From Peptococcaceae bacterium UBA3937 (GTDB taxonomy: Bacteria; Bacillota; Peptococcia; DRI-13; DTU073), in NCBI GenBank assembly GCA_002385735.1, contig DGEB01000050.1, positions 18,522-62,864 of the forward strand: a stretch of DNA of 44,343 nucleotides, read 5' to 3'. The position numbers and the translations under genes are program-made. Positions 17,869 to 26,734 of this stretch are shown in pieces. Within the stretch, counting starts at the first letter, position 1, and every line of letters begins with the position of its first letter. The notes under the pieces are model-generated. The model was not told the origin of the DNA. It saw nothing but the letters and a program-made list of their open reading frames with translations, and made no database searches.

Positions 17869-18795
17869 GTGAAGTATCATGTACCTCATGCATCGGTGGT
17901 CGGTCAATGGAATACCGGGGGCAATATCTTCCTTTTGACCTTAAGCTGTCCGGAAATCGCGGCGGAGGCCAGACCGGGGCAGTTTGCCCACCTGCGTTGC
18001 GGGAACACCCTGGATCCCTTGTTGCGGCGGCCGCTGAGCATTTTTCAGGCCGAAGCGCAAAAAGGATTGCTCTCCTTCTGCTATCAGGTGGTTGGGAAAG
18101 GTACTCAGCTATTAAGTAAACTCCAAGCGGGAGCACAGGTGGATGTAATGGGGCCATTAGGACGGGGCTTTGATACGGAAATCAGCGGCAAGCGGATCGG
18201 TTTGGTGGGTGGCGGCATGGGCATCGCCCCATTGGTCTTTTTAGGCCGGATGCTTGCCCGGCACAATCAGGTGCAGGGTTTTTGGGGCGCCCGGACCAAG
18301 GAGTTGCTGCCTCCGCTGGCGGACCAATTTCCCTCTGGGGACTCCGGAGTAGAGGTTGCGTGCGGGTTCCCTTATCTGGTGGCGACAGAAGACGGCAGCG
18401 CCGGAAGGCAGGGATTGGTGACCGGTTTGTTGGAAGAATGGCTGGAGCAAGAGCCTTTCGATCGTCTCTATGCCTGCGGGCCACGACCTATGTTGGCGGC
18501 AGTGCACCGTTTGGCGCAGGCCAGGGGGATTCCCCTCCAGGTATCTTTGGAAGCGGTTATGGCCTGTGGGGTAGGCGCGTGCCTGGGCTGTACCTGTGAG
18601 AAAGGGCCCGGAGATGGCGGGGCTGGAGCCGAGGGCACCGGTAACCCCGTTCACCGGGTACGGCACCAAGATGCGCCGAATTCCCATGCGGCTGCTGAGA
18701 CTTCCGCCGGTTCGCTCGCAGCGGAAAAAAGGCTCAAGGTGTGCCAGGACGGGCCGGTTTTTTGGGCGGAGGAGGTGCGCTGGGATGGAGAATAA
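17869..18795 (+). CDS. pyrK: Dihydroorotate dehydrogenase electron-transfer subunit with insertion in the FeS motif
   Basis: PyrK carries FAD and a [2Fe-2S] cluster and passes electrons from PyrD to NAD. The 308-residue product has the FAD-binding stretch RRPLSIF, NAD-binding [12 protein letters not shown] and YACGPRPML. The cluster motif starts normally, [11 protein letters not shown] (Cys at about 233, 238, 241), but about 50 residues separate the third from the last Cys (about 292, KVCQDGPVF) instead of roughly 12-15. The extra segment is Gly/Ala/His-rich low complexity with an additional Cys right after the motif. The reading frame is intact and the C-terminal WAEEV segment follows as usual. 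GTG start behind GAGAGGAG. Confidence 0.93.
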   Translation: MKYHVPHASVVGQWNTGGNIFLLTLSCPEIAAEARPGQFAHLRCGNTLDPLLRRPLSIFQAEAQKGLLSFCYQVVGKGTQLLSKLQAGAQVDVMGPLGRGFDTEISGKRIGLVGGGMGIAPLVFLGRMLARHNQVQGFWGARTKELLPPLADQFPSGDSGVEVACGFPYLVATEDGSAGRQGLVTGLLEEWLEQEPFDRLYACGPRPMLAAVHRLAQARGIPLQVSLEAVMACGVGACLGCTCEKGPGDGGAGAEGTGNPVHRVRHQDAPNSHAAAETSAGSLAAEKRLKVCQDGPVFWAEEVRWDGE

Positions 18796-19717
18796 AGTGG
18801 ATTTAACGGTTGAACTGGGCGGATTGAAACTAAAAAACCCGGTGATGACCGCATCAGGCACCTTTGCTTTTGGCGAAGCCTATGAGGATTTCTTTTCCCC
18901 CGCCGAGCTTGGCGCCCTCGTAGTCAAAGGGGTCACGCTGGAGCCGCGGCAAGGCAATCCTGGTCCCCGTCTGGTGGAAACACCTGCCGGGCTCTTGAAT
19001 GCCATTGGCTTGGAAAACCCGGGGGTGGAGGAGGTTATCAGGACTTATTTACCGCCTTTAAGCCGCTATGACGTGCCGGTCATTGTGAATATTGCCGGGA
19101 ATACCTATGCCGAGTACGGCGAAGTCGCGGCCAGGTTGAGCAAATGTCCGGTGGTGAAGGCGCTGGAGGTGAATATTTCCTGCCCCAATGTGAAGGAAGG
19201 CGGGATGGCTTTCGGCAGTCATCCGGACACTGCGGCGGAGGTCATCAGAGTGGTGAAAGCGAGTACCGGACTGCCGGTAATCGCCAAGCTTTCGCCCAAT
19301 GTTACCGATATTGTGGAAATGGCCCAAGCGGTGGAAGAGGCGGGAGCGGATGCCCTTTCCCTGATTAATACACTGCTGGGGATGGCCATTGATATAAAGC
19401 AAAAACGACCGGCGCTTGCTAATGTTACCGGCGGGCTGTCCGGCCCGGCGGTGAAGCCCATCGCCCTGCGGATGGTCTGGCAGGTGGCTCGGAAAGTAAA
19501 AATCCCGCTGGTGGGCATGGGGGGCATCCTCACGGGGGAAGATGCTTTGGAATTCATTATGGCCGGGGCCACGGCGGTCGCGATAGGCACCGGACAGTTT
19601 GTTAATCCCCGTTGTTGCGTGGATGTCATCACAGGAATCAAAAAGTATTGCGAGGAAAAGGGCGTAAAAAACATTGGTGAATTGAGAGGGGTGGCTTGGC
19701 GCAATGCGGACAGCTGA
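18785..19717 (+). CDS. pyrD: Dihydroorotate dehydrogenase, NAD-linked type 1B catalytic subunit
   Basis: It oxidises dihydroorotate to orotate using FMN. The start is ATG 18785 with GGAGGAGG upstream; the longer open frame from 18596 is the out-of-frame shadow of pyrK. The 310-residue product begins with [21 protein letters not shown], carries [11 protein letters not shown] with the catalytic Cys of class 1B, and [26 protein letters not shown] for FMN phosphate binding. It overlaps the pyrK end by 11 bp and the pyrF start by 14 bp, fitting a tight PyrK-PyrD complex. Confidence 0.96.
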   Translation: MENKVDLTVELGGLKLKNPVMTASGTFAFGEAYEDFFSPAELGALVVKGVTLEPRQGNPGPRLVETPAGLLNAIGLENPGVEEVIRTYLPPLSRYDVPVIVNIAGNTYAEYGEVAARLSKCPVVKALEVNISCPNVKEGGMAFGSHPDTAAEVIRVVKASTGLPVIAKLSPNVTDIVEMAQAVEEAGADALSLINTLLGMAIDIKQKRPALANVTGGLSGPAVKPIALRMVWQVARKVKIPLVGMGGILTGEDALEFIMAGATAVAIGTGQFVNPRCCVDVITGIKKYCEEKGVKNIGELRGVAWRNADS

Positions 19718-20435
19718 ACAAAAACCCACGGATAGGCTGATAGTGGCCCTGGATTATGCGGGCTGGGCCGAGGCAGAACAATTGGTGCAACTCTTACCGG
19801 AGGTGGAATATTTTAAGGTTGGTCTGGAATTGTACCTGGCCAGCAGGGGAGAGGCCGTTGCCAGGCTCCGGGAGATGGGCAAAAAGGTCTTTTTGGACTT
19901 AAAGTTTCATGATATCCCCAATACGGTGGCCCGGGCTTCGGCCCAGGCAGTGGAGCAAGGAGCCACGATTTTTAATGTGCATGCCGGCGGAGGCCGCCGG
20001 ATGATGGAGCAGGCGGCGCAAACAGCCCGCGAAAAGACGAAGGAATCAGGGAGTGCCGCGCCCCTGGTGATTGCCGTAACGGTCTTGACCAGCTTTGACG
20101 AGGCCGGTTTACGGGAGGTCGGTTTGGAGGGAATCGAAAAAACCGTGGTGAATTATGCCCGTTTGGCGGAAGAATGTGGCCTGGACGGGGTGGTGGCTTC
20201 TCCACGGGAAATCAGCCTGATTCGGGCCCATTGCCGTCCTGATTTCAAGATTATCTGTCCCGGTGTGCGCCCGGTCTGGGCGGCGGCCAACGACCAGAAA
20301 CGGATTACAACGCCTAAGGAGGCGGTCAAGCTGGGCGCGGATTATCTGGTGGTCGGACGCCCGATTACGGCGGCGGCCGATCCGCGGGAAGCGGCCTTGA
20401 AGGTGTTAGATGAAATTGAGGAGGCGTTAGCATGA
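19704..20435 (+). CDS. pyrF: Orotidine-5'-phosphate decarboxylase
   Basis: It converts OMP to UMP. The 243-residue TIM barrel has LIVALDYAG (N-terminus), the catalytic tetrad region [19 protein letters not shown] and [10 protein letters not shown] for phosphate binding. It overlaps pyrD at its 5' end and pyrE by 4 bp (ATGA). Confidence 0.96.
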   Translation: MRTAEQKPTDRLIVALDYAGWAEAEQLVQLLPEVEYFKVGLELYLASRGEAVARLREMGKKVFLDLKFHDIPNTVARASAQAVEQGATIFNVHAGGGRRMMEQAAQTAREKTKESGSAAPLVIAVTVLTSFDEAGLREVGLEGIEKTVVNYARLAEECGLDGVVASPREISLIRAHCRPDFKIICPGVRPVWAAANDQKRITTPKEAVKLGADYLVVGRPITAAADPREAALKVLDEIEEALA

Positions 20436-21091
20436 GTCCCCAAAAAGGATGGCAAGATAGTTTGTTACTGAACCTTTTTAAGACCGGGAAGGAAGAAGGG
20501 CAGGGAGAATTGTCGCCGGAGCAGATTTTGGAACTGTTCAAGCAATGTGATGCCTTAAAAGAGGGACATTTCCTGTTGACCTCCGGAAGGCACAGCAACC
20601 GCTATTTGCAGTGTGCCCTTGTCTTGCAATATCCGGATGTTGCGGCCTGCTTGTGCGGGCAGTTGATTAATAAAATACCGGAGCGCGAGGCCATTGAGCT
20701 GGTCATTGGACCGGCCTTGGGCGGGGTGACCCTTGCTTATGAAATGGCCCGTCAATTAGGCACGCCGGCTCTTTTTACGGAAAGAGAAGAAGGTGTAATG
20801 ACCTTGCGTCGCGGTTTCAGCATTAAGAAAGGGGCCAAGGTCCTGGTGGTAGAAGACGTGATTACCACCGGCGGCTCGGTGAAGGAAGCCATTGAAGTGG
20901 TGAAAGGACAGGGCGGCGAGGTTGTGGCCGTGGCTTCTTTAGTGGATCGAAGCAACGGCAAGGTTGAGTTGGGCTATCCCGTGTATAGCGCTCTGGCGAT
21001 GGAAGTAGTGTCCTATTTACCGGAAGAATGCCCGCTTTGTAAAGAAGGGCTACCCTTGGTTAAACCGGGCTCACGGAAGATAAACAAATAA
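20432..21091 (+). CDS. pyrE: Orotate phosphoribosyltransferase
   Basis: It joins orotate and PRPP to form OMP. The 219-residue product has LTSGRHSNRYLQ, the flexible-loop region FTEREEGVMTLRRGF and the PRPP motif VLVVEDVITTGGSV. Compared with the core family the N-terminus carries about 28 extra residues before LSPEQILELF; a TTG at that point with GGGAG upstream is an alternative start, but the ATGA overlap with pyrF favours ATG 20432. A Cys-rich end (ECPLCKEGLP) is seen. It is the last gene of the operon; I see no clean terminator after it. Confidence 0.95.
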   Translation: MSPQKGWQDSLLLNLFKTGKEEGQGELSPEQILELFKQCDALKEGHFLLTSGRHSNRYLQCALVLQYPDVAACLCGQLINKIPEREAIELVIGPALGGVTLAYEMARQLGTPALFTEREEGVMTLRRGFSIKKGAKVLVVEDVITTGGSVKEAIEVVKGQGGEVVAVASLVDRSNGKVELGYPVYSALAMEVVSYLPEECPLCKEGLPLVKPGSRKINK

Positions 21092-21211
21092 AAAAGGACC
21101 GGCGCGTGGCATCAGTCCGTAAGAGCGGGGAAGCGTTATCCAAAATTTCCCCAGATGAGATATTATTCCTGATAATTAGTATCGTTGTAGTCCCGTTTTA
21201 CCGGGAAAGAT

Positions 21212-21865
21212 TTACTTAGAAAGGCTTTCCCGGTGGGCATGGATGATGTTTTGGGATGCTTTCTGAACATGGTCGGACATGGCTTTTTCGGCTTTGGTAG
21301 GGTCTTTTTCCAGAAAAGCGGAAAGGATGGCCCGGTGTTCATGGAGGGTATCTTCCAGCCGGTGGGGTACCATTAGGGATTCCAGCCGGGCAAGCTGCAC
21401 GAACTGGTGAAGGGTGCCGAGGGTTTGCTTTAAAATCCTGCTGCCGGATGCTTTGTAAATCAGTTGATGGAAATGGTTGTCCAGTTCCGTCAGTTCATTC
21501 ATATCATCCTTGTTGGCATAGAACTCCATCAAGTCAAGGGTTTTTTTCAATTCCTTGATTTGGGCCGAAGTCAGACGGCCGGTTGCCCACCGGGCAGCCA
21601 GCCCTTCCACCAGGCAACGAATGGCATAAATATCCTGGACATCCTGGGCCGAGATGCCCAAAATGACAATCCCTTTATTTGGGGTGCTTTCCACCAGTCC
21701 CTCCATTTCCAGTAATTGAATCGCTTCCCTGATCGGGGTGCGGCTTACCCCTAATTCTTCGGCCATTTTGGATTCAATGATCGCATCGCCGTGTTTTAAT
21801 TGGCCATTGAGGATTTGCGATTTAATGTAATTGAAAACCTTGTTCCGCAACGAAGTATCCGTCAT
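21212..21865 (-). CDS. GntR family regulator, FadR/FCD subfamily
   Basis: The 217-residue product has an N-terminal winged helix-turn-helix (VFNYIKSQILNGQLKHGDAI, then LGVSRTPIREAIQLLEMEGLV at about residues 34-54) and an all-helical FCD ligand domain with the metal-binding pattern Asp/His-x3-His (LDNHFHQLIY) and later His residues. FCD regulators usually sense organic acids. It is divergent from the oligopeptide-binding lipoprotein gene, whose -10 box contains a GTATAC core like FCD operators, so it may control that gene and itself. The ligand is unknown. Confidence 0.9.
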   Translation of the reverse strand: MTDTSLRNKVFNYIKSQILNGQLKHGDAIIESKMAEELGVSRTPIREAIQLLEMEGLVESTPNKGIVILGISAQDVQDIYAIRCLVEGLAARWATGRLTSAQIKELKKTLDLMEFYANKDDMNELTELDNHFHQLIYKASGSRILKQTLGTLHQFVQLARLESLMVPHRLEDTLHEHRAILSAFLEKDPTKAEKAMSDHVQKASQNIIHAHRESLSK

Positions 21866-21948
21866 TTTGCTTTACACTCCTCGTTCATCATAACAAAGTG
21901 TTTTTTGCTTCATCCTAATATGGTGAATACCGGTTTTATTTTTTAGCC

Positions 21949-21980
21949 TGGACAGCTTAGAAACAATATTAGTATACAAT
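21949..21980 (+). promoter_or_regulatory. Promoter of the peptide-binding gene with candidate GntR operator
   Basis: TGGACA at 21949-21954 and TATACA at 21973-21978 are spaced by 18 bp. The -10 lies within TTAGTATACAATA, a near match to the TTGTATACAA-type operators bound by FCD regulators. Binding here would block RNA polymerase. This is inference from sequence and the divergent regulator gene. Confidence 0.45.
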
Positions 21981-21993
21981 AAGGGGAGGTTTT

Positions 21994-23655
21994 TTGAAAG
22001 TGCGAAGGGTGACGAAAAAAAGGAGCTTTTTCATCCTGGCTTCTTTATTGGTTTTAGCTGTGTTTTATGCCGGATGTAACAAGGAAAATCTGCCCAACGA
22101 ACCATTAAGGCAACACGTCAATTACCTGCTGCCGGCAACTCCCCTTTCTGTGGACCCGGCCTTTTTGCGGGATGAGGCGGGTTATCAGCTGGTGACGAGC
22201 CTTTGGGAAGGGCTGGTGCGTCTGGAGGCGGATGGTTCTCTGGGGAAAGCTTTAGCGGAAGACTGGCAGATCAGTGAGGACGGGAAAAAATATGTCTTTA
22301 CTTTGCGGGATGCCAACTGGAGTAATGGTTCCAAGCTTACCGCTTTTGATTTTGAAGCCGCGTGGAAAAGGAATTTGACCCCCGGGAATAACTCGCCGGT
22401 GGCGTATCTCCTTTATGACATCAAAAATGCGGAAAACTACCACCGCTTGCAGGATGAAAACTATGGCGGCAAAAAGGCGTCCTTGGAAGAGGTCGGGATT
22501 AAAGCTACCGATGAACGCACTTTGGTGGTGGAACTGGAAAAAAACAATCCGGTTTTCCTCTCCAAACTGGTGCATCCGGTGTTTTATCCTCTTCCGCCGG
22601 AAGCCATAAATGATCAGGAGGGGACCTTTTTTCAAGCCGCAAAGCTTATAGGTAACGGGCCTTTTAAAATATCCGAAGAAGTTGCGGGCGACCGGTACGA
22701 GCTGGTGAAAAATGAACAGTATTGGGAAAAAGACAAGGTGAAGCTTGCAAGGATGACCTGGTTTTTACCCAGCGAAAGAAGGGATGGCTGGGCCATGTTT
22801 GAAGAAGGGAAGTTGGATTTAACCGGGGATGTGCCCTTTGACCGGGTGGAGAAGGGTTTGGCGGCGGGTGAACTAAAAAGCGCGCCCCTCCTCACCACAT
22901 ATTACTACCAGTTTAATACCGCAAAGCCACCCTTTAATGATGTGAAGGTGCGGCAGGCCCTGTCTTTTTCCCTGGACCGGGAAAAACTGATCAGGGAGTA
23001 TCTGAAAGGCGGCCAAAAGCCGGCCGGGGGAATTATCCCGGAAGGAATGCCGGAAAGCGCCCAGGGAGGCGATTTCCACCGGAATAGTGAAAAGAAAGTT
23101 CCTGCCGGGGATGAGAAAAAGGCAAGCGCTCTCCTTGCGGAGGCAGGCTTTTCCGAGGGCAAGGGTTTCCCGGAAACGGAACTTTTGGTCAGTGAGCAGG
23201 AAGGGCACCGGTACTTTGCCGAAAAGATCCGGCAGGAGTGGCAGGAAAAGCTGGGCCTCAAGCTGCAGATTGTTACCCTTTCCTGGCCGGAATTGCGGGA
23301 AAGAATGAGCAAGCGGGACTACCAGCTCGCGTTAATGGGCTGGTCAGCCGATTTTGCCGATCCCCTGCCCTATTTGCAATCCTTTATGAGGGGAAGCGGC
23401 AATAATACCACGGGCTGGGCCAATCCCGAATACGATCGGTTGCTGGAAAAGGCTGCTTCCGCCGCAAGCGAGGAGGAGCGGAGCGCCGCGCTGCACCAGG
23501 CCGAAAACATTCTCCTGGAGGAGGGGCCGGTCTTGCCTCTGTACCAGTTTACCAAAGTATACGCGGCACGGGATGTGGTGCAGGATTTGTTTGTTTCTCC
23601 ACTGGGATTCGGTTTTGACTTCCGGGCGGTTCATATTGCTAAACCGGAAAACTGA
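21994..23655 (+). CDS. Oligopeptide ABC transporter substrate-binding lipoprotein (SBP family 5)
   Basis: The 553-residue product starts at TTG behind AAGGGGAGG. It has a basic N-terminus, a hydrophobic stretch and a lipobox ending AGC (Cys at about residue 28). Family hallmarks follow: SVDPAFLRDEAGYQLVTSLWEGLVR, the YVFTLRDANWSNGSKLTAFDF segment, GNGPFKI, NDVKVRQALSFSLDREKLI and the late GWSADFADPLPYLQSF. It should bind peptides outside the membrane, like OppA/DppA. No permease or ATPase genes are adjacent, so it must work with a transporter encoded elsewhere or act in sensing. Confidence 0.93.
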   Translation: MKVRRVTKKRSFFILASLLVLAVFYAGCNKENLPNEPLRQHVNYLLPATPLSVDPAFLRDEAGYQLVTSLWEGLVRLEADGSLGKALAEDWQISEDGKKYVFTLRDANWSNGSKLTAFDFEAAWKRNLTPGNNSPVAYLLYDIKNAENYHRLQDENYGGKKASLEEVGIKATDERTLVVELEKNNPVFLSKLVHPVFYPLPPEAINDQEGTFFQAAKLIGNGPFKISEEVAGDRYELVKNEQYWEKDKVKLARMTWFLPSERRDGWAMFEEGKLDLTGDVPFDRVEKGLAAGELKSAPLLTTYYYQFNTAKPPFNDVKVRQALSFSLDREKLIREYLKGGQKPAGGIIPEGMPESAQGGDFHRNSEKKVPAGDEKKASALLAEAGFSEGKGFPETELLVSEQEGHRYFAEKIRQEWQEKLGLKLQIVTLSWPELRERMSKRDYQLALMGWSADFADPLPYLQSFMRGSGNNTTGWANPEYDRLLEKAASAASEEERSAALHQAENILLEEGPVLPLYQFTKVYAARDVVQDLFVSPLGFGFDFRAVHIAKPEN

Positions 23656-23725
23656 AGGTACAATAGAAATGATATTTTAATTTTGGGAATGAATTCTTCG
23701 TTGGAATACAGAGGGGGCTTAAATA

Positions 23726-25405
23726 GTGAGTGAGTTTGTACCGAGAAATTTTATTCAAAATATTATTGATGAAGATTTAAAAGAAAACAGAGTCAAAAAG
23801 ATTCATACCCGTTTTCCGCCCGAGCCCAACGGCTATTTGCACATCGGCCATGCCAAATCCATCTGTCTGAATTTCGGGTTGGCTTTGGAATACGGCGGTC
23901 TTTGTAATCTGCGCTATGATGACACCAATCCCAGTAAAGAAGACCAGGAATACGTGGAATCCATCGAAAGGGACGTGCGCTGGCTGGGTTTTGATTGGGA
24001 GGACCGGAAGTTCTATGCCTCGGACTATTTCGAGAAAATGTATGAGAGCGCCGAGCAATTAATCAAGGACGGCAAAGCGTATGTTTGTGATTTGAGCCCG
24101 GAAGAAATCAGGGAGTACCGGGGCACCCTTACCGAACCGGGCAAGGAGAGTCCTTACCGCAACCGTTCGGTGGAGGAAAATCTGGATTTGTTCAGGCGGA
24201 TGCGGGCCGGGGAATTTCCCGACGGTTCCCGCACCTTGCGGGCCAAAATGGATATGGCCTCGCCTAATCTCAATATGCGGGATCCGGTCCTGTACCGGAT
24301 TTTACGGGCCACGCACCACCGGACCGGGGACAATTGGTGTGTCTATCCGATGTATGATTTTGCTCATCCGATTTCCGACGCCCTGGAGGGTATCACCCAT
24401 TCCATCTGCACCCTGGAATTTGAAGACCACCGGCCTTTATACGACTGGGTGATCAATAACCTGGATTTGGGCTGTAAACCGCGCCAGATTGAGTTTGCCC
24501 GGCTCAATCTCACCAATACGGTGATGAGCAAACGTAAACTGCGTGAACTGGTGGAAAAGGGCTATGTGGATGGCTGGGATGACCCCCGGATGCCCACCAT
24601 TTCCGGGATCAGGAGAAGGGGGTATACCCCGTCCTCTATCCGGGATTTCTGTGAGCGCATTGGGGTAGCCAAAGCCAACAGTACCGTGGACATTTCCTTG
24701 TTGGAACATTGTATCCGGGAGGAGTTAAACCTTACCGCTCCCCGGGTCATGGCCGTGTTGCGTCCGCTGAAAGTGATTATTGATAACTATCCGGAAGGGC
24801 AGGTGGAAGAGCTGCCGGCGGAGAATAATCCGCAGAACCCGGAATTGGGCAGCCGCACCCTGCTGTTTTCCCGGGAAATATACATTGAGCAGGAAGACTT
24901 TATGGAGGATCCTCCGAAAAAGTATTTTCGTTTATCCCCGGGGAAAGAAGTACGCTTAAAACACGCTTACATCATCAAGTGTGAAAGGGTCGTCAAGGAC
25001 GAAAAAACCGGTGAAGTCGTGGAGTTGCACTGCACCTATGACCCCCAGACCCGGAGCGGTTTGGACCAGAGCGGGCGGAAGGTCAAAGGCACCTTGCACT
25101 GGGTTTCGGCCCGGCATGCTGTGCCGGCGGAAGTGCGCCTCTATGATCACCTGTTCATCAACGCGTCCGATCAGGCCGAAAACGGAGAGCAGCAGGAAGA
25201 AGACATGATTTTGAATCCTGATTCCCTGGAGCGGTTGACCAATTGTTTAATCGAGCCCAGTGTGCAGGGGGCCAAGCCAGGTGACCGGTTCCAGTTCATG
25301 CGGCAAGGGTATTTTTGCGTAGATTTGGATTCTACTGCCGACCGGCTGGTGTTTAACCGGATTGTATCCCTGAAAGACAGTTGGGCGAAGCAAGGGAAAA
25401 AGTAG
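23726..25405 (+). CDS. glnS: Glutaminyl-tRNA synthetase
   Basis: It charges tRNA-Gln directly with glutamine. The 559-residue class I synthetase has [15 protein letters not shown] (HIGH motif, about residues 33-47), [11 protein letters not shown], and VMSKRKL as the KMSKS-type loop, followed by the two beta-barrel anticodon-binding domains with [19 protein letters not shown] start with AGAGGGGG upstream. Most Firmicutes lack this enzyme and make Gln-tRNA with GluRS plus GatCAB, so its presence is notable. The gene has its own terminator and no linked partner. Confidence 0.96.
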   Translation: MSEFVPRNFIQNIIDEDLKENRVKKIHTRFPPEPNGYLHIGHAKSICLNFGLALEYGGLCNLRYDDTNPSKEDQEYVESIERDVRWLGFDWEDRKFYASDYFEKMYESAEQLIKDGKAYVCDLSPEEIREYRGTLTEPGKESPYRNRSVEENLDLFRRMRAGEFPDGSRTLRAKMDMASPNLNMRDPVLYRILRATHHRTGDNWCVYPMYDFAHPISDALEGITHSICTLEFEDHRPLYDWVINNLDLGCKPRQIEFARLNLTNTVMSKRKLRELVEKGYVDGWDDPRMPTISGIRRRGYTPSSIRDFCERIGVAKANSTVDISLLEHCIREELNLTAPRVMAVLRPLKVIIDNYPEGQVEELPAENNPQNPELGSRTLLFSREIYIEQEDFMEDPPKKYFRLSPGKEVRLKHAYIIKCERVVKDEKTGEVVELHCTYDPQTRSGLDQSGRKVKGTLHWVSARHAVPAEVRLYDHLFINASDQAENGEQQEEDMILNPDSLERLTNCLIEPSVQGAKPGDRFQFMRQGYFCVDLDSTADRLVFNRIVSLKDSWAKQGKK

Positions 25406-25432
25406 GATTTCCAGGATAAGCAAAGAGGAATC

Positions 25433-25467
25433 AGCCTGCTTGCGGACATTTCCAAAGCAGGCTTTTT
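25433..25467 (+). terminator. Rho-independent terminator after glnS
   Basis: AGCCTGCTT (25433-25441) pairs with AAGCAGGCT (25455-25463), followed by a T-run to 25467 and further pyrimidines. Confidence 0.85.
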
Positions 25468-25551
25468 CTTTCGTCGATGCTCCAAGGGTCGAAGCAACAT
25501 TGTTATGTGCGCTGATTGCCGGCGCCGGCGGAATGGGAAAGGAAGAGGGCG

Positions 25552-26388
25552 ATGCAAGCAAAGATACGGCAAAAAGAGTATCAGGACAAAGAAAAAGAAA
25601 TACAGAACATAGAAATCGAAAGGGGAAGCAAAGAAAAAGAAACACAGCCCAAGCAAAAGGAAACGCAAAGCGAGCATAAAGAAACTAAAAGCAAGCGCCA
25701 AGAAATCATAGACGGGTTGAAAGCGGCTGTCCCGATAATTTTCGGCTATTTTCCCATTGGGATGGCCTTTGGGGTTTTAGCCGCGCAGGAGGGGCTGACC
25801 AGGTGGGAAGTGTTTTTCATGTCGCTTTTGGTGTTTGCCGGTTCGGCCCAGTTTATCGCCGTAGGGATGTTGGCGGCAGGGGTATCGGTGGCCGCCATTG
25901 TCTTTACCACTTTTTTGGTGAACGCACGGCATATTTTGATGAGCGCGGCATTAGGCCCGTACTTTAAAGGCTTTTCCCCAAAAACCTTGTTCCTGTTGGG
26001 GATCGGGGTGACCGACGAGGCTTTTGCGGTGGACATGGCCGAAGTGAAAAACAGACCGCGCAGCGCGGATTTTTTCCTGGCCTTGCATTTTACGGCCCAG
26101 TTTTTTTGGGTCTTTAGCACGGTCATCGGCGCGGTTGTCGGGAACCTGGTGCCGGATCCGCAAAGCTTCGGCCTGCATTTTGCGCTCCCAGCGATGTTTA
26201 TTGGCTTATTGCTGATGCAGATTAAAGCTCAAAGGGAAGTTGTCCTCGCACTCCTTGCCGGGGCACTATCCATCGGGTTGGTCTATCTTTTGCCCGGGAA
26301 ATGGAATATTATTTTAGCCGCTGTTTTAACAGCGACCATAGGGGTGATTTTGGAAAAATGGAAAGTAAAGTCCTCGTCCTCATTATAG
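25552..26388 (+). CDS. azlC: AzlC family branched-chain amino acid exporter subunit
   Basis: The start chosen is ATG 25552, with GGAAGAGG six bases upstream; an ATG at 25516 lacks a site. The 278-residue product has the AzlC core: GLKAAVPIIFGYFPIGMAFGVLA, SLLVFAGSAQFIAVGML, NARHILMSAAL and GVTDEAF, with about five to six membrane helices. With AzlD it forms an export complex for branched-chain amino acids and analogues. Unusually, about 50 residues before the first helix are almost only Lys, Glu, Gln and Thr with repeated KEKETQ-like units, not part of the family core; translation could instead start later, but no good site is seen there. Confidence 0.9.
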   Translation: MQAKIRQKEYQDKEKEIQNIEIERGSKEKETQPKQKETQSEHKETKSKRQEIIDGLKAAVPIIFGYFPIGMAFGVLAAQEGLTRWEVFFMSLLVFAGSAQFIAVGMLAAGVSVAAIVFTTFLVNARHILMSAALGPYFKGFSPKTLFLLGIGVTDEAFAVDMAEVKNRPRSADFFLALHFTAQFFWVFSTVIGAVVGNLVPDPQSFGLHFALPAMFIGLLLMQIKAQREVVLALLAGALSIGLVYLLPGKWNIILAAVLTATIGVILEKWKVKSSSSL

Positions 26389-26681
26389 GGATGATGCTCG
26401 TGACGTATCTGCCCCGGGTGCTTCCTTTGGTGGTTTTGTCCCAGGTTAAAATTCCTCCGCTGGTTTTAAGCTGGCTGGGCTATATTCCGGTGGCCGTGTT
26501 GGCTGCGCTTCTGGCGCCGGAGCTTTTGCTGCAGGAGAACAAGCTGGCCCTTTCGGCAGACAATCCCGCGCTTTGGGCGGCGCTGCCGGCTTTGCTGGTG
26601 GCCTGGCGCACCAAAAACTTGTTCTACACCGTTTTGGTGGGCATGGTAGCCATGGTGGTTTTTACCCATTTTTTGGCCTAA
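26358..26681 (+). CDS. azlD: AzlD family branched-chain amino acid exporter subunit
   Basis: The start chosen is ATG 26358, overlapping the azlC end by 31 bp; this gives 107 residues, the usual length. Four membrane helices are seen, with the conserved N-terminal TYLPRVLPLVVL and the Trp-Arg-Thr-Lys segment AWRTKNLF in the last loop. It is the small partner of AzlC. Its stop is directly followed by an A-rich stretch and then the structured intergenic RNA candidate. Confidence 0.9.
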   Translation: MESKVLVLIIGMMLVTYLPRVLPLVVLSQVKIPPLVLSWLGYIPVAVLAALLAPELLLQENKLALSADNPALWAALPALLVAWRTKNLFYTVLVGMVAMVVFTHFLA

Positions 26682-26734
26682 AAAAGAAAAAATATGTTTA
26701 AAGGGATGTATATAAAAAGAGGAGGCTGGTTAAA

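Noticed and set aside
18596..18784. Extended N-terminus of pyrD
   Set aside because: It lies in another frame of the pyrK coding region; the AGGAGG-preceded ATG 18785 gives the standard PyrD N-terminus.
21192..21207. TCCCG/CGGGA hairpin downstream of pyrE and the GntR gene
   Set aside because: No T-run on either strand, so it cannot be called a terminator.
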